Shown one piece after another: positions 18,696-26,918 of a stretch of 64,000 nucleotides of DNA. The stretch is taken from NCBI GenBank assembly GCA_016715285.1, contig JADKAO010000003.1, positions 342,035-406,034 on the forward strand, read 5' to 3'. The stretch's first letter is position 1; the number at the start of each line of letters is the position of its first letter. Both the position numbers and the translations under genes were made by a program. The notes below the pieces were generated by a model that worked only from the letters and a program-made list of their open reading frames with translations, did not search any database and was not told the origin of the DNA. Source of the DNA: Actinomycetales bacterium. GTDB taxonomy: Bacteria > Actinomycetota > Actinomycetes > Actinomycetales > Dermatophilaceae.

Positions 18696-19106
18696 GTGAG
18701 CGCGACTGAACGATCCATCTCGCTGGCCAAGGCCGCTGCTGAGGCTGCGGCCGACAAGATCGCGTCGGATGTCGTGGCGATCGACGTCAGCGCCCAACTC
18801 GCATTGACCGACATCTTCGTGATCGCTTCGGCGTCCAACGATCGCCAGGTCGGCGCGATCGTTGACGAGATCGAAGAACGACTGCGCGAGCAAGGCGTCA
18901 AGGCTCGACGCCGCGAGGGTGCCCGAGAGGGCCGCTGGGTGCTCATTGACTTTGGCGACATCGTCGTCCACGTCCAGCACGACGAGGAACGCGACTACTA
19001 CCAACTCGAGCGGCTGTGGGGCGATTGCCCGCGCGTCGACCTCGACTCGGTCAAGGCGCCTGCCCGGCCCGAGCCGGCTCCGATGGCAGTCGCCTCCGCA
19101 GACTGA
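18696..19106 (+). CDS. rsfS: Ribosomal silencing factor RsfS
   Basis: Binds L14 and blocks subunit joining when nutrients are scarce. The 136-residue unit shows VAIDVSAQLALTDIFVIASA and WVLIDFGDIVVHV, the RsfS core, followed by YYQLERLWGDCP. GTG 18696 has TAAGGA five bases upstream and can start independently, but the frame is continuous with nadD, so a NadD-RsfS fusion could also be made. The C-terminal tail is Pro/Ala-rich. Confidence 0.9.
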   Translation: MSATERSISLAKAAAEAAADKIASDVVAIDVSAQLALTDIFVIASASNDRQVGAIVDEIEERLREQGVKARRREGAREGRWVLIDFGDIVVHVQHDEERDYYQLERLWGDCPRVDLDSVKAPARPEPAPMAVASAD

Positions 19107-19133
19107 TGCCTACCCGGATGTCCGGCTTCCCGG

Positions 19134-19842
19134 GTGCCGGACACCCGGCAGCTCGTGCTCGTGCGCCACGGCCGGACCAGCTGGAATCTCACCAAACGGG
19201 CCCAGGGGCACACTGATATTGAGCTTGACGAGGTCGGTCATCGCCAGGGCCGCGGCTATGGCTCCCTACGTCGCGGCACTGCGCCCGGCTCGCATCTGGT
19301 CGAGTGACCTCGCGCGCGCGAGCCAGACCGCGGCATACATCTCTGAGCTTTGTGGTGTGCCCGTTGTGACCGATGAGCGACTGCGTGAGTACTCCGTCGG
19401 GTCGCGGTCCGGAATGACGCGCGCTGAGTTCGAGGAGACGTTCCCGCGGGAGTATGCCGCGTGGCTGGCAGGCGACGAGTCGATCCTTTTGCCCGGGGCG
19501 GAGTCGACCGCGGACGTGCTGGCGCGGATGGTGCCAGCACTGCGCGGATATCTGGAGTCGCTTGGGGCGGGGGAGACCGGGGTCGTCGTGACGCATGGGG
19601 CGTGCTTGCGGGCGGCGATGCTTGAGTTGTTGGACCTGCCCCAGTCAGCTGACGAAGCCTTTGCGACGATGGGCAACTGCACGTGGACGACGTTGCAGGA
19701 GAACGTGTTTGGTGGCCGGTTGCGGATCGCTAGGTATAACACGAGGTGTACCTGCGGACGGTGCTGGCGAGGAAGGTCGAGCCGATTTCGCGTCGACGCG
19801 CGCTTTAGCCTAAACTCTGTCGAGTTGCCCGGGATCGCCTAG
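19134..19842 (+). pseudogene. Histidine phosphatase / phosphoglycerate mutase family, frameshifted
   Basis: The N-terminal part from GTG 19134 reads RQLVLVRHGRTSWNLTKRAQ, with the catalytic RHG and the GHTDIELDEVGH segment. The rest continues in another frame with PARIWSSDLARASQTA, the Glu of LREYSVG and the second catalytic His in VVVTHGACLRAAM. The switch is an extra base near 19247 (CAGGGCC for CAGGCC). About 220 residues when joined. It follows rsfS as in many actinobacteria, where it is labelled a GpmB-like phosphatase. Real mutation and sequence error cannot be distinguished here. Confidence 0.8.
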
Positions 19843-19847
19843 GCGGC

Positions 19848-19920
19848 GGGGCTGTAGCGCAGTTGGTAGCGCACCTCCATGGCATGGAGGGGGTCAGGGG
19901 TTCGAATCCCCTCAGCTCCA
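19848..19920 (+). tRNA. tRNA-Ala (anticodon GGC)
   Basis: A 73-base cloverleaf: acceptor GGGGCTG pairing with CAGCTCC (one G-T), D loop AGTTGGTA, anticodon stem CCTCC/GGAGG with GGC at 19881-19883, and TTCGAAT in the T loop. Discriminator A at 19920; the CCA end is not encoded. It lies between the phosphatase remnant and a terminator. Confidence 0.95.
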
Positions 19921-19939
19921 CAATTTGACAGTTCAACTA

Positions 19940-19968
19940 AAGGCCCGAGCCGCCACGGCTCGGGCCTT
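19940..19968 (+). terminator. Terminator downstream of tRNA-Ala
   Basis: A perfect 13-bp stem (19940-19952 with 19956-19968) and a CCA loop, 20 bases after the tRNA. Symmetric enough to work for both strands, closing the VOC gene region as well. Confidence 0.8.
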
Positions 19969-20027
19969 AGTCACGTGCGGCCGGGCGGTGAGGTCGCCTG
20001 AGTTCTGGATTGCTGTTGGGCCGTCAG

Positions 20028-20453
20028 TCAGTCGATCGGCGTTGCTGAGCCGGGGTCGTCCGCACAGCGGCGCGCGTGCTCGGCGGCAGACTCCAGGATG
20101 CAGAACACATTGCCTTCGGGGTCGGCGAGCACGACCCATCCCTCATCGCCGGCCTGCCCTATGTCGGCACGAGTTGCCCCGAGTTGGAGTGCACGAGTCA
20201 CTGCTCCTCGCTGGTCCGCGGGGCGCAGGTCGAGGTGAATGATCTGGTGGGTCCCGGGCCCTTGGGAGGGTTCCAGCGTCGGCTGAATCAGCACAGCAGG
20301 TCCATGCCCATCCGGGTCGCGCAGGAGGACCGATTCGGAGTGGTTCGGCGCCACGGCATACCCGAGGAGGTCTCTCCAGAACCGGGCCACGGCGCGCTTG
20401 TCGCGCGCCTTGATCGTGATTGTGGCGATGGCTAGGGGCGCGCTGGACGGCAT
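20028..20453 (-). CDS. VOC (glyoxalase/dioxygenase superfamily) protein
   Basis: 141 residues with the paired beta-alpha-beta-beta-beta modules of the VOC fold: ITIKARDKRAVARFWRDLLGY in the first half and DPEGNVFCILES at the end of the second. Members bind a metal in a paired-module site; a specific reaction cannot be assigned. It reads towards the tRNA gene and has no operon partner. Confidence 0.75.
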   Translation of the reverse strand: MPSSAPLAIATITIKARDKRAVARFWRDLLGYAVAPNHSESVLLRDPDGHGPAVLIQPTLEPSQGPGTHQIIHLDLRPADQRGAVTRALQLGATRADIGQAGDEGWVVLADPEGNVFCILESAAEHARRCADDPGSATPID

Positions 20454-20610
20454 ACCGAGCAGTGTGCCAGCCCAGAAACACGGGTCCGGGGCGCTTCGGT
20501 GAGCGAAGCTGCGCTTAGCAGAGGGTGCAGCCTCAGTGAAGTGCGGCCAACCTCAGCGGAGCCGGAATTCGGAAGCCGGGCAGCCAAGCCAGCGCCCGCC
20601 ACATGCAGGA

Positions 20611-20641
20611 CGTCCCCGCCAGCCGAAGCTGAGCGGGGACG
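20611..20641 (-). terminator. UUCG-capped hairpin downstream of cspA
   Basis: On the minus strand this folds into a 13-bp stem with one bulged base capped by a TTCG tetraloop. A second hairpin at 20657-20683 (CAGTCT-GACTCA arms, two-base bulge) lies between it and the cspA stop. Together they probably terminate cspA; neither has a long T tract. The remaining bases between 20454 and 20610 show nothing recognisable. Confidence 0.6.
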
Positions 20642-20687
20642 CCCGGTGATGCGAGTCAGTCTGACTCAGTGAGTCGCAGACTGAAGA

Positions 20688-20891
20688 TCAGATGCTGCGG
20701 ACCTTGTCGGCCTGCGGGCCCTTCTGGCCCTGGTTGACCTCGAACTCGACGCGCTGGCCCTCGTCGAGCGAGCGGTAGCCGCTGGTCTCGATGGCCGAGT
20801 AGTGGACGAACACGTCCGGGCCGCCACCATCCTGAGCGATGAAGCCGAAGCCCTTTTCAGCGTTGAACCACTTAACGGAACCTTGTGCCAT
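20688..20891 (-). CDS. cspA: Cold shock protein, CspA family
   Basis: 67 residues starting MAQGSVKWFNAEKGFGFIAQ, with both RNP motifs (KGFGFI and VFVHYS). Single-stranded RNA/DNA chaperone. ATG 20891 has AAGGA eight to nine bases upstream. The leader includes a CCACCAC-C-GTGGTGG palindrome at 20918-20932, a possible structure in the 5' UTR; csp messages commonly have structured leaders. Confidence 0.96.
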   Translation of the reverse strand: MAQGSVKWFNAEKGFGFIAQDGGGPDVFVHYSAIETSGYRSLDEGQRVEFEVNQGQKGPQADKVRSI

Positions 20892-20977
20892 GAATTTCTG
20901 TCCTTCACATGGGGAGCCACCACCGTGGTGGATCCTGTGGCTGCTGTCCCCATGACCGCCACATTGTGGCCGGTAAT

Positions 20978-21006
20978 GAAAAGGCCCGCCGAATCGGTGG
21001 CGGGCC
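20978..21006 (-). terminator. Terminator of the carboxyltransferase operon
   Basis: On the minus strand an 8-bp GC stem (GGCCCGCC/GGCGGGCC, 20983-20990 and 20999-21006) with an eight-base loop is followed by TTTTC. It lies 79 bases beyond the carboxyltransferase stop and upstream of cspA, so it separates the two transcripts. Confidence 0.75.
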
Positions 21007-21084
21007 CTGCTCTTGCGAACTGAAACTGCAACTGCGGCAAACACTAGCACGTATGCCGTCCGCCCACCTCACAGGTGCTTCTGA

Positions 21085-22596
21085 CTAGCGCCCGCTGCGA
21101 CCCAAGGCCCGATACCGGGCCAGCCGGGCAGCCAACCTCACCTCAGCTGGCGCCCGCCACAACGCATCTAATTCCTGATGAATCGCCTCGGTCATCCGCT
21201 GGCAGAAGGCCTCCGGCTCGCTTGCGGCGTCGGGATGCTCGGGCACGATCCGGTCGACAATCCCGTCGGCCAACAGATCGGTCGCTCGCACCCGCTGCAG
21301 GTCGGCCATCTCGTGGGCCCGATCAGGGGTTCGGTGCACGATCGCAGACGCGCCCTCTGGCGGCAGCGGCGACAGCCACGCGTGCTGTGCACAGATCACC
21401 CGGTCAGCTGGCAGGATCGCCAGGGCTCCGCCCCCAGTCCCTTGGCCAAGAAGCACACACAGGGTCGGCGCAGGCAGCATGACGAGGTCGGCGAGGGACC
21501 GCGCGATCTCACCCGCGAGCCCGCCCTCCTCAGCCTCCTGAGACAAGGCAGCACCCTCGGTGTCGATGATCGACACGAGGGGCAGGTTGAGGTCAGCAGC
21601 CAACCGGATGCCGCGTCGCGCCACCCGCAACCCGCCCGGACCAAGTGGGTCCTCAAGGGTCTTGCGATGCCGATCCTGCCCGAGCACGATCGCCGGCGTC
21701 CCGCCGAAGCGTGCGAGCGCCAGCAGCATCCCGGGATCGTGTTCGCCCTGCCCGGTGCCGCGCAAGCGCAAGACATCAGACGCGCCCAGCTTGAGCAGCG
21801 TCTTGACCCCTGGTCGTGACGTCTTGCGGGACAACAGGATTGAGTCCCACGCGGGCAGGGGAGCCTCGAGGCCGGCATACGGGTCGGGGATGTGCCCGGG
21901 CACCGCGGGGAGGTCGGTATGCCGTGCGTCAAGGATCCCGAGGATCCTTGAGGCCATGTCGGCGAGCCGCTCGACCGGGATGAGTGCGTCGATGATTCCG
22001 CGCTCGTAGAGGTTCTCGGCGGTCTGCACCCCAGGGGGGAACGGGCGGCCATAGAGCGCCTCATAGACCCGCGCCCCGAGGAAGCCAATCGTCGACCCAG
22101 GCTCCGCGACAGTCACGTGCCCCAGCGACCCCCACGAGGCCAGCACGCCACCGGTCGTCGGATGCCGCAGATAGACGACATAGGGCAAGCCAGCGGCCTT
22201 AAACGACGCTACCGATGCCGAAATCTTCACCATGCCGAGGAACGCTGGCGTGCCCTCTTGCATCCGCGTCCCGCCGGATGAGGGAGCGGCAAACATCGGC
22301 AATCCCTCGCGCCGCGCGCGCTCGAACGCCACGACAATGCGCTCGGCTGCGGCGAGCCCGATCGACCCTGCCAGGAACCTGAACTCCCCAGCAACATAAG
22401 CGATCCGGCGGCCCTTGATCCGGCCCTCACCCGTGACGATCGCCTCGTCGACGCCGCTGGCCTCGGCAGCGGCAGCCAGCTCCACGGCATACGCCGATCC
22501 GGGCTGTGCCACCTCCAAAGGCGCGGTGTCCCAGGAGACCTGGCTCCCCGGGTCGAGGACGGTGTCGAGCAGGGCGCGGGCGCCGAGACGTGACAT
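21085..22596 (-). CDS. accDA: Single-chain acetyl-CoA carboxylase carboxyltransferase (AccD-AccA)
   Basis: 503 residues combining beta- and alpha-type carboxyltransferase halves. The first has APSSGGTRMQEGTPAFLGM and HPTTGGVLASWGSLG; the second has SIIDTEGAALSQEAEEGG and LLGQGTGGGALAI, the glycine pairs that stabilise the CoA/biotin enolates. It transfers CO2 from carboxybiotin to acetyl-CoA or a related acyl-CoA. No Cys4 zinc ribbon precedes the first half, unlike typical AccD. I start at ATG 22596, just after the thioesterase gene; an in-frame extension to 22716 would overlap that gene entirely in composition. Confidence 0.85.
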   Translation of the reverse strand: MSRLGARALLDTVLDPGSQVSWDTAPLEVAQPGSAYAVELAAAAEASGVDEAIVTGEGRIKGRRIAYVAGEFRFLAGSIGLAAAERIVVAFERARREGLPMFAAPSSGGTRMQEGTPAFLGMVKISASVASFKAAGLPYVVYLRHPTTGGVLASWGSLGHVTVAEPGSTIGFLGARVYEALYGRPFPPGVQTAENLYERGIIDALIPVERLADMASRILGILDARHTDLPAVPGHIPDPYAGLEAPLPAWDSILLSRKTSRPGVKTLLKLGASDVLRLRGTGQGEHDPGMLLALARFGGTPAIVLGQDRHRKTLEDPLGPGGLRVARRGIRLAADLNLPLVSIIDTEGAALSQEAEEGGLAGEIARSLADLVMLPAPTLCVLLGQGTGGGALAILPADRVICAQHAWLSPLPPEGASAIVHRTPDRAHEMADLQRVRATDLLADGIVDRIVPEHPDAASEPEAFCQRMTEAIHQELDALWRAPAEVRLAARLARYRALGRSGR

Positions 22597-22612
22597 GGCC
22601 GCAGGCCCGGGA

Positions 22613-22984
22613 CTACTGGGCGGTGAACCGCGCCATGAACCGGTCGGGATCGACGACCCGCCGGTGGATCTCGCCTGCGGCGATGGCCTGGTCTTCCTCG
22701 TCGAACGCCGCGACATGGAAGATAAGCCGCCGCCCGTCGCTCACCGCCCGCGAACACTCGCAGCGGACCTTGTGGCCGACCGGGGTGGCCTTGAGGTGTT
22801 CGACCTTGACGAGGGTGCCGACCGTGGTCTGACCCTCGGGGATCGTCACCTTGGCCGTGGCCTGCGTGAGCCGCTCGAGCCAGTTGATAAGTCGGGGTGT
22901 CGCCAGGACCGGGAGGTCTCCGCTGCCGAGCTCGGCGGCGGTGTCTTGGTCGGTGACTGTGTGCGTGCTGATTTCCAGCGCCAT
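22613..22984 (-). CDS. Hotdog-fold thioesterase, FlK-like
   Basis: 123 residues starting MALEISTHTVTDQDTAAELG, with the hotdog helix region LINWLERLTQATAKVTIPEGQTTVGT and VKVEHLKATPVGHKVRC. Small FlK-like acyl-CoA thioesterases have this pattern (Thr, Glu and His active positions). It ends 17 bases before the carboxyltransferase start, so the two are co-transcribed; a role in trimming acyl-CoA substrates is inference from that pairing. Confidence 0.75.
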   Translation of the reverse strand: MALEISTHTVTDQDTAAELGSGDLPVLATPRLINWLERLTQATAKVTIPEGQTTVGTLVKVEHLKATPVGHKVRCECSRAVSDGRRLIFHVAAFDEEDQAIAAGEIHRRVVDPDRFMARFTAQ

Positions 22985-23089
22985 AACTCCACTGTATGCC
23001 GCTGCGCCCCCAGGCGCCGGGTCAAACCGCCTGGCCGCTCCCGCGAGGCGAGTTGCACCGCATCCCCGAGAGTGCGAGAAAGTAACCCC

Positions 23090-23728
23090 GTGAATCTCTA
23101 CGCCTGGGTGCTGCTTGCTGCCCTGGCTGTAACGGCTGCCGTCGATTGGTTCGCCGTCGCGCGGTCTCGCCGCGAGATCGAAGTGCTCGCCAAGCCGGCG
23201 TTCATGGTCATCCTCATCGCCCTGGCGTGGCTGCTTCATGCTGACACGGTCACCTACGGGCAGCAGTTGCTCCTCGGGTTGGTGCTCTGCCTCGTCGGGG
23301 ATGTCTTGCTTCTGGGAGACGGTCCAGCCAGTTTCCTCGGGGGTCTCATCGCGTTCCTGTTGGGCCACGTCGCCTATATCGCGGCCTTTCGACGCGTGCC
23401 GTCGGCCGATCCGATGTGGGGCGGCATCATCCTCGTCACCGTGGTTGTGCTGGTTCTGTTGTGGTTCCGACTTCTGCCGAAGATGGTGCGCGATTGGCGA
23501 GACGGCGCCCCACTGGTTCTGTATGCCGTGATCATCGGATTGATGGCCGTCCTCGGGTGGGCCACCGGTCACCTCGTTGTCGCGATCGGGGGGACCCTGT
23601 TCTTGGTCAGCGATGCAGTGCTGGCCTACAACAGGTTCGAGCGCCAGCTCGTGCATGGTCGGCTCATCATCATGGTGACCTACCACCTCGCGCAGTTCCT
23701 CATCGTGTGGGGTCTACTGCGGGTCTGA
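23090..23728 (+). CDS. YhhN/TMEM86-family lysoplasmalogenase-like membrane protein
   Basis: 212 residues with about eight membrane helices and the family markers GLVLCLVGDVLLL and FLVSDAVLAYNRF, whose Asp residues are conserved in YhhN/TMEM86 hydrolases that cleave the vinyl-ether bond of lysoplasmalogens. Start GTG 23090. Divergent from the thioesterase gene, with about 105 bases between. The substrate in this organism is unknown. Confidence 0.8.
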   Translation: MNLYAWVLLAALAVTAAVDWFAVARSRREIEVLAKPAFMVILIALAWLLHADTVTYGQQLLLGLVLCLVGDVLLLGDGPASFLGGLIAFLLGHVAYIAAFRRVPSADPMWGGIILVTVVVLVLLWFRLLPKMVRDWRDGAPLVLYAVIIGLMAVLGWATGHLVVAIGGTLFLVSDAVLAYNRFERQLVHGRLIIMVTYHLAQFLIVWGLLRV

Positions 23729-23798
23729 GTCTGCACACGAGGGCACGGAGGGGCGCTCACACGCTGGGAGGTCACCGGACGGCATACCTGAGGTGCGG

Positions 23799-23890
23799 TA
23801 ATCTGACGCCCGTGGCTCGGAGTCTTGCGCTTACGTCGCCGCGCTGAGTTTTCCCAGCGCGGCCGCCCCTCCCTGCGAGGGGCTTTTGTC
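23799..23890 (+). promoter_or_regulatory. leuS leader: promoter box, leucine leader peptide, terminator hairpin
   Basis: A TAATCT box (23799-23804) is followed after seven bases by GTG 23812, opening the 11-codon reading frame VARSLALTSPR that ends at 23847. Two of its codons are Leu, both CTT, a rare codon here. The stop lies inside the left arm of a 9-bp hairpin (23838-23846 with 23855-23863). A second 7-bp stem (23865-23871 with 23877-23883) is followed by TTTT. This is the layout of ribosome-mediated attenuation: slow Leu decoding would let leuS be transcribed. I could not find a clear antiterminator pairing. Confidence 0.6.
23812..23847 (+). CDS. Putative leucine leader peptide upstream of leuS
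   Basis: Eleven codons, GTG start, VARSLALTSPR, with Leu at codons 5 and 7 (CTT each). It would be translated from a leaderless transcript beginning at its own GTG. No separate function is expected; it would sense leucyl-tRNA charging for leuS. Confidence 0.5.
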   Translation: MARSLALTSPR

Positions 23891-23939
23891 TGTCTGGACC
23901 CCGCAGCCCACCCGCTACGACGAGAGATCACTAGAGACC

Positions 23940-26909
23940 ATGAGCGACGAGACCCCGTTCCGTTACACCGCGGCCATGGCCCAGGACATCGAACTGGCTT
24001 GGCAGGACGTGTGGGAGGACACCGGCGCCTTCAACGCGCCCAACCCCGCTGGCCCGTGGGCACAGCCCGACGAGGTCGCCGCGCTCGGGTCAAAGATGCT
24101 CGTGCTCGACATGTTCCCCTACCCCTCCGGCGCGGGGCTGCACATCGGCCACCCGCTCGGCTACATCGCGACGGATGTCTTCTCGCGCTATCACCGGATG
24201 CAGGGCAAGAACGTCTTGCACGCCCTGGGTTACGACGCGTTTGGGTTGCCGGCTGAGCAGTATGCCGTGCAGACCGGGCAGCACCCCCGCAAGACGACCG
24301 AAGACAACATCGTCATCATGAAGCGCCAGCTGCGGCGGCTGGGCTTGGGGTTCGATGAGCGACGCACGTACGCGACCATCGACGAGGACTATTACCGCTG
24401 GACGCAGTGGATCTTCACGCAAATCCGCGAGTCGTGGTATGACCCATCGGTGGTGCGCGCCGATGGGTCGTTGGGGGCAGCGCGGCCGATCTCGGAGCTG
24501 GTGTCCGCGCTCGCCGAAGGCACGCGGAGTGTGCCCGAGATGGCCGGTCGGGCATGGTCGGAACTGTCGGCTGTCGAAAAGGCTCGCGTGCTCGACGCGC
24601 ACCGGCTGGCTTATACCTCCGAGGCGCCGGTCAACTGGTGCCCGGGCCTGGGGACCGTCTTGTCCAACGAAGAGGTCACCAACGATGGTCGCTCCGAGCG
24701 GGGCAACTATCCTGTATTCCGGCGCAACCTGCGCCAGTGGATGATGCGGATCACCGCGTATGCCGACCGGCTCGCCGACGACCTCGACCGGGTCGAGTGG
24801 CCCGAGAAGGTCAAGATCATGCAGCGCAACTGGATTGGGCGCTCGACGGGCGCGTCGGTCCACTTCCCGGTTGTGCCGGTGACGGGTCCACGCGCGGGGG
24901 AGCCCACGACGATCGAGGTCTTCACGACGCGCCCCGACACGCTGTTTGGCGCGACCTTCATGGTCCTGTCGCCCGAGCACCCGCTCGTTGAAAGCCTTGT
25001 CCCCGAGGGTGATTGGCCCGTGGGGACGCATGACTCATGGAAGGGCGCTGACAGCGGGGCCACGGGGACGCCGCGCGAGGCGGTCACGGCATACCGGCGT
25101 GCGGCTTCTCGCAAGTCCGATGTCGAGCGGCAAATCGAGGAGAAGGACAAGACCGGAGTCTTCACGGGCACGTGGGCGACCAACCCACTCACCGGGGAGG
25201 CGATCCCGGTATTCGTCGCGGACTACGTCCTCATGGGGTACGGCACCGGCGCGATCATGGCGGTCCCAGCGGGGGACGAGCGCGACTTCGAGTATGCCGT
25301 GAAGTTCGGCCTGCCGATCATCGACGTCGTCGCGCCTGCTGGCCCGGACGGCCAAGTGGCCGAAGGCTGGGAAGGCACGGTTGCGGCCGGTGCCGCCTTC
25401 ACGGGGGACGGCATCGCGATCAACTCGGCCAATGCTGACGTGAGTCTCAACGGGCTGCCGATGGCGGAGGCGAAGGCGCGGATCACGGCATACCTGCAGG
25501 AGCAGGGGATTGGCGCTGGGACTGTCACGTATCGCCTGCGGGATTGGCTGTTTAGCCGGCAGCGCTACTGGGGCGAGCCGTTCCCGATTGTTTTCGACAG
25601 CGACGGGATCGCGCACTCGCTGCCGGACTCGATGCTGCCGTTGACGCTGCCGGATGTGCCGGACTATTCGCCCAAGACCTACGACCCCGAGGATGCCGCG
25701 AGCGAGCCGGAGCCACCGCTGTCGCGCGTGCCCGAATGGGTCGAGGTCGAGTTGGACCTGGAGGACGGGCGCGGCCTGCAGCGCTACCGCCGCGAGACCA
25801 ACACCATGCCCAACTGGGCGGGGTCCTGCTGGTACTACTTGCGCTATCTGGACCCGGCGAACTCGGACGCGCTCGTCGACCCGGCCAACGAGCGCTATTG
25901 GGTTGGACCGCAATCGAATCCGGTGCCTGATGCCCCGGCTGGGACGCGCGATCCGGGTGGTGTCGACCTCTATATCGGCGGCGTGGAGCACGCGGTGTTG
26001 CACCTGCTTTATGCGCGGTTCTGGCACAAGGTGCTCTTTGACCTGGGCTATGTGTCGAGTGAGGAGCCGTTCCGCACGTACTTCTCGCAGGGGATGATCC
26101 AGGCGCACGTCTTCCGTGACGATCGCGGGCAACCGGTGCCGGCCGCCGAGGTGGAGGAGCACGGCGAGGGCGCGGAGGCGACCTGGACGTGGCGGGGGCA
26201 GCCGGTCACTCGCGAGCTGGGCAAGATCGGAAAGTCCCTGAAAAATGCCGTGAGCCCGGACGAAATGTACGAGGCCTATGGCGCCGACACACTCCGGATC
26301 TATGAGATGTCGATGGGGCCGCTCGAGTTGTCCAAGCCGTGGGAGACGCGCGCTGCGGTTGGGTCACTGCGGTTCTTGCAACGATTGTGGCGCAACGTTG
26401 TTGACGAGTCGACCGGGTCGGTGCGGGTCGTTGAGGAGGAGCCCGACCAGGCGCTGACGACGGTGTTGCACCGGACCATCCTGGGGGTGCGAGAGGACTA
26501 TGAGGCGCTGCGCTTCAACACCGCGATCGCCAAGCTCATCGAGCTCAATAACGCGGTGACCAAGCTGGCGGCACCGCCGCGCTCGGTCATGGAGCAGTTG
26601 GTGCTGATGACCGCGCCGGTTGCCCCGCACATCGCCGAGGAGCTGTGGCGGCGGCTCGGCCACGAGGGTGGGCTGTCGCGGGGGCCATTCCCGGTGGGCG
26701 ATGCCTCGTTGATCGTGGAAGACACGGTGACGTGCATCATCCAAATCAAGGGCAAGGTCCGCGATCGGGTTGAGGTCTCGCCTGCAATTGGCGAGGCCGA
26801 GTTGCGTGACCTGGTCTTGGCGCGCGAGAAGGTCGTCGCGGCGACTGCGGACGGCATTCGCACCGTGATTGTCCGAGCGCCCCGCCTGGTGAACGTCGTC
26901 CCGGTCTAG
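23940..26909 (+). CDS. leuS: Leucine--tRNA ligase
   Basis: 989 residues, class I synthetase. The HIGH motif is in MFPYPSGAGLHIGHPLGY (about 55-72) and the KMSKS equivalent is KIGKSLKN (about 762). The CP1 editing domain lies between. The protein is about 120 residues longer than E. coli LeuS, the actinobacterial form, with inserts around 150-210 and 580-640. I start at ATG 23940 (MSDETPFRYTAAMAQDI); an in-frame TTG/ATG further upstream would extend into the leader. An attenuation-type leader precedes it. Confidence 0.95.
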   Translation: MSDETPFRYTAAMAQDIELAWQDVWEDTGAFNAPNPAGPWAQPDEVAALGSKMLVLDMFPYPSGAGLHIGHPLGYIATDVFSRYHRMQGKNVLHALGYDAFGLPAEQYAVQTGQHPRKTTEDNIVIMKRQLRRLGLGFDERRTYATIDEDYYRWTQWIFTQIRESWYDPSVVRADGSLGAARPISELVSALAEGTRSVPEMAGRAWSELSAVEKARVLDAHRLAYTSEAPVNWCPGLGTVLSNEEVTNDGRSERGNYPVFRRNLRQWMMRITAYADRLADDLDRVEWPEKVKIMQRNWIGRSTGASVHFPVVPVTGPRAGEPTTIEVFTTRPDTLFGATFMVLSPEHPLVESLVPEGDWPVGTHDSWKGADSGATGTPREAVTAYRRAASRKSDVERQIEEKDKTGVFTGTWATNPLTGEAIPVFVADYVLMGYGTGAIMAVPAGDERDFEYAVKFGLPIIDVVAPAGPDGQVAEGWEGTVAAGAAFTGDGIAINSANADVSLNGLPMAEAKARITAYLQEQGIGAGTVTYRLRDWLFSRQRYWGEPFPIVFDSDGIAHSLPDSMLPLTLPDVPDYSPKTYDPEDAASEPEPPLSRVPEWVEVELDLEDGRGLQRYRRETNTMPNWAGSCWYYLRYLDPANSDALVDPANERYWVGPQSNPVPDAPAGTRDPGGVDLYIGGVEHAVLHLLYARFWHKVLFDLGYVSSEEPFRTYFSQGMIQAHVFRDDRGQPVPAAEVEEHGEGAEATWTWRGQPVTRELGKIGKSLKNAVSPDEMYEAYGADTLRIYEMSMGPLELSKPWETRAAVGSLRFLQRLWRNVVDESTGSVRVVEEEPDQALTTVLHRTILGVREDYEALRFNTAIAKLIELNNAVTKLAAPPRSVMEQLVLMTAPVAPHIAEELWRRLGHEGGLSRGPFPVGDASLIVEDTVTCIIQIKGKVRDRVEVSPAIGEAELRDLVLAREKVVAATADGIRTVIVRAPRLVNVVPV

Positions 26910-26918
26910 AGTCAGGCG

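Noticed and set aside
23729..23939. T-box riboswitch before leuS
   Set aside because: No T-box core sequence; the Leu-codon leader explains the hairpins better.
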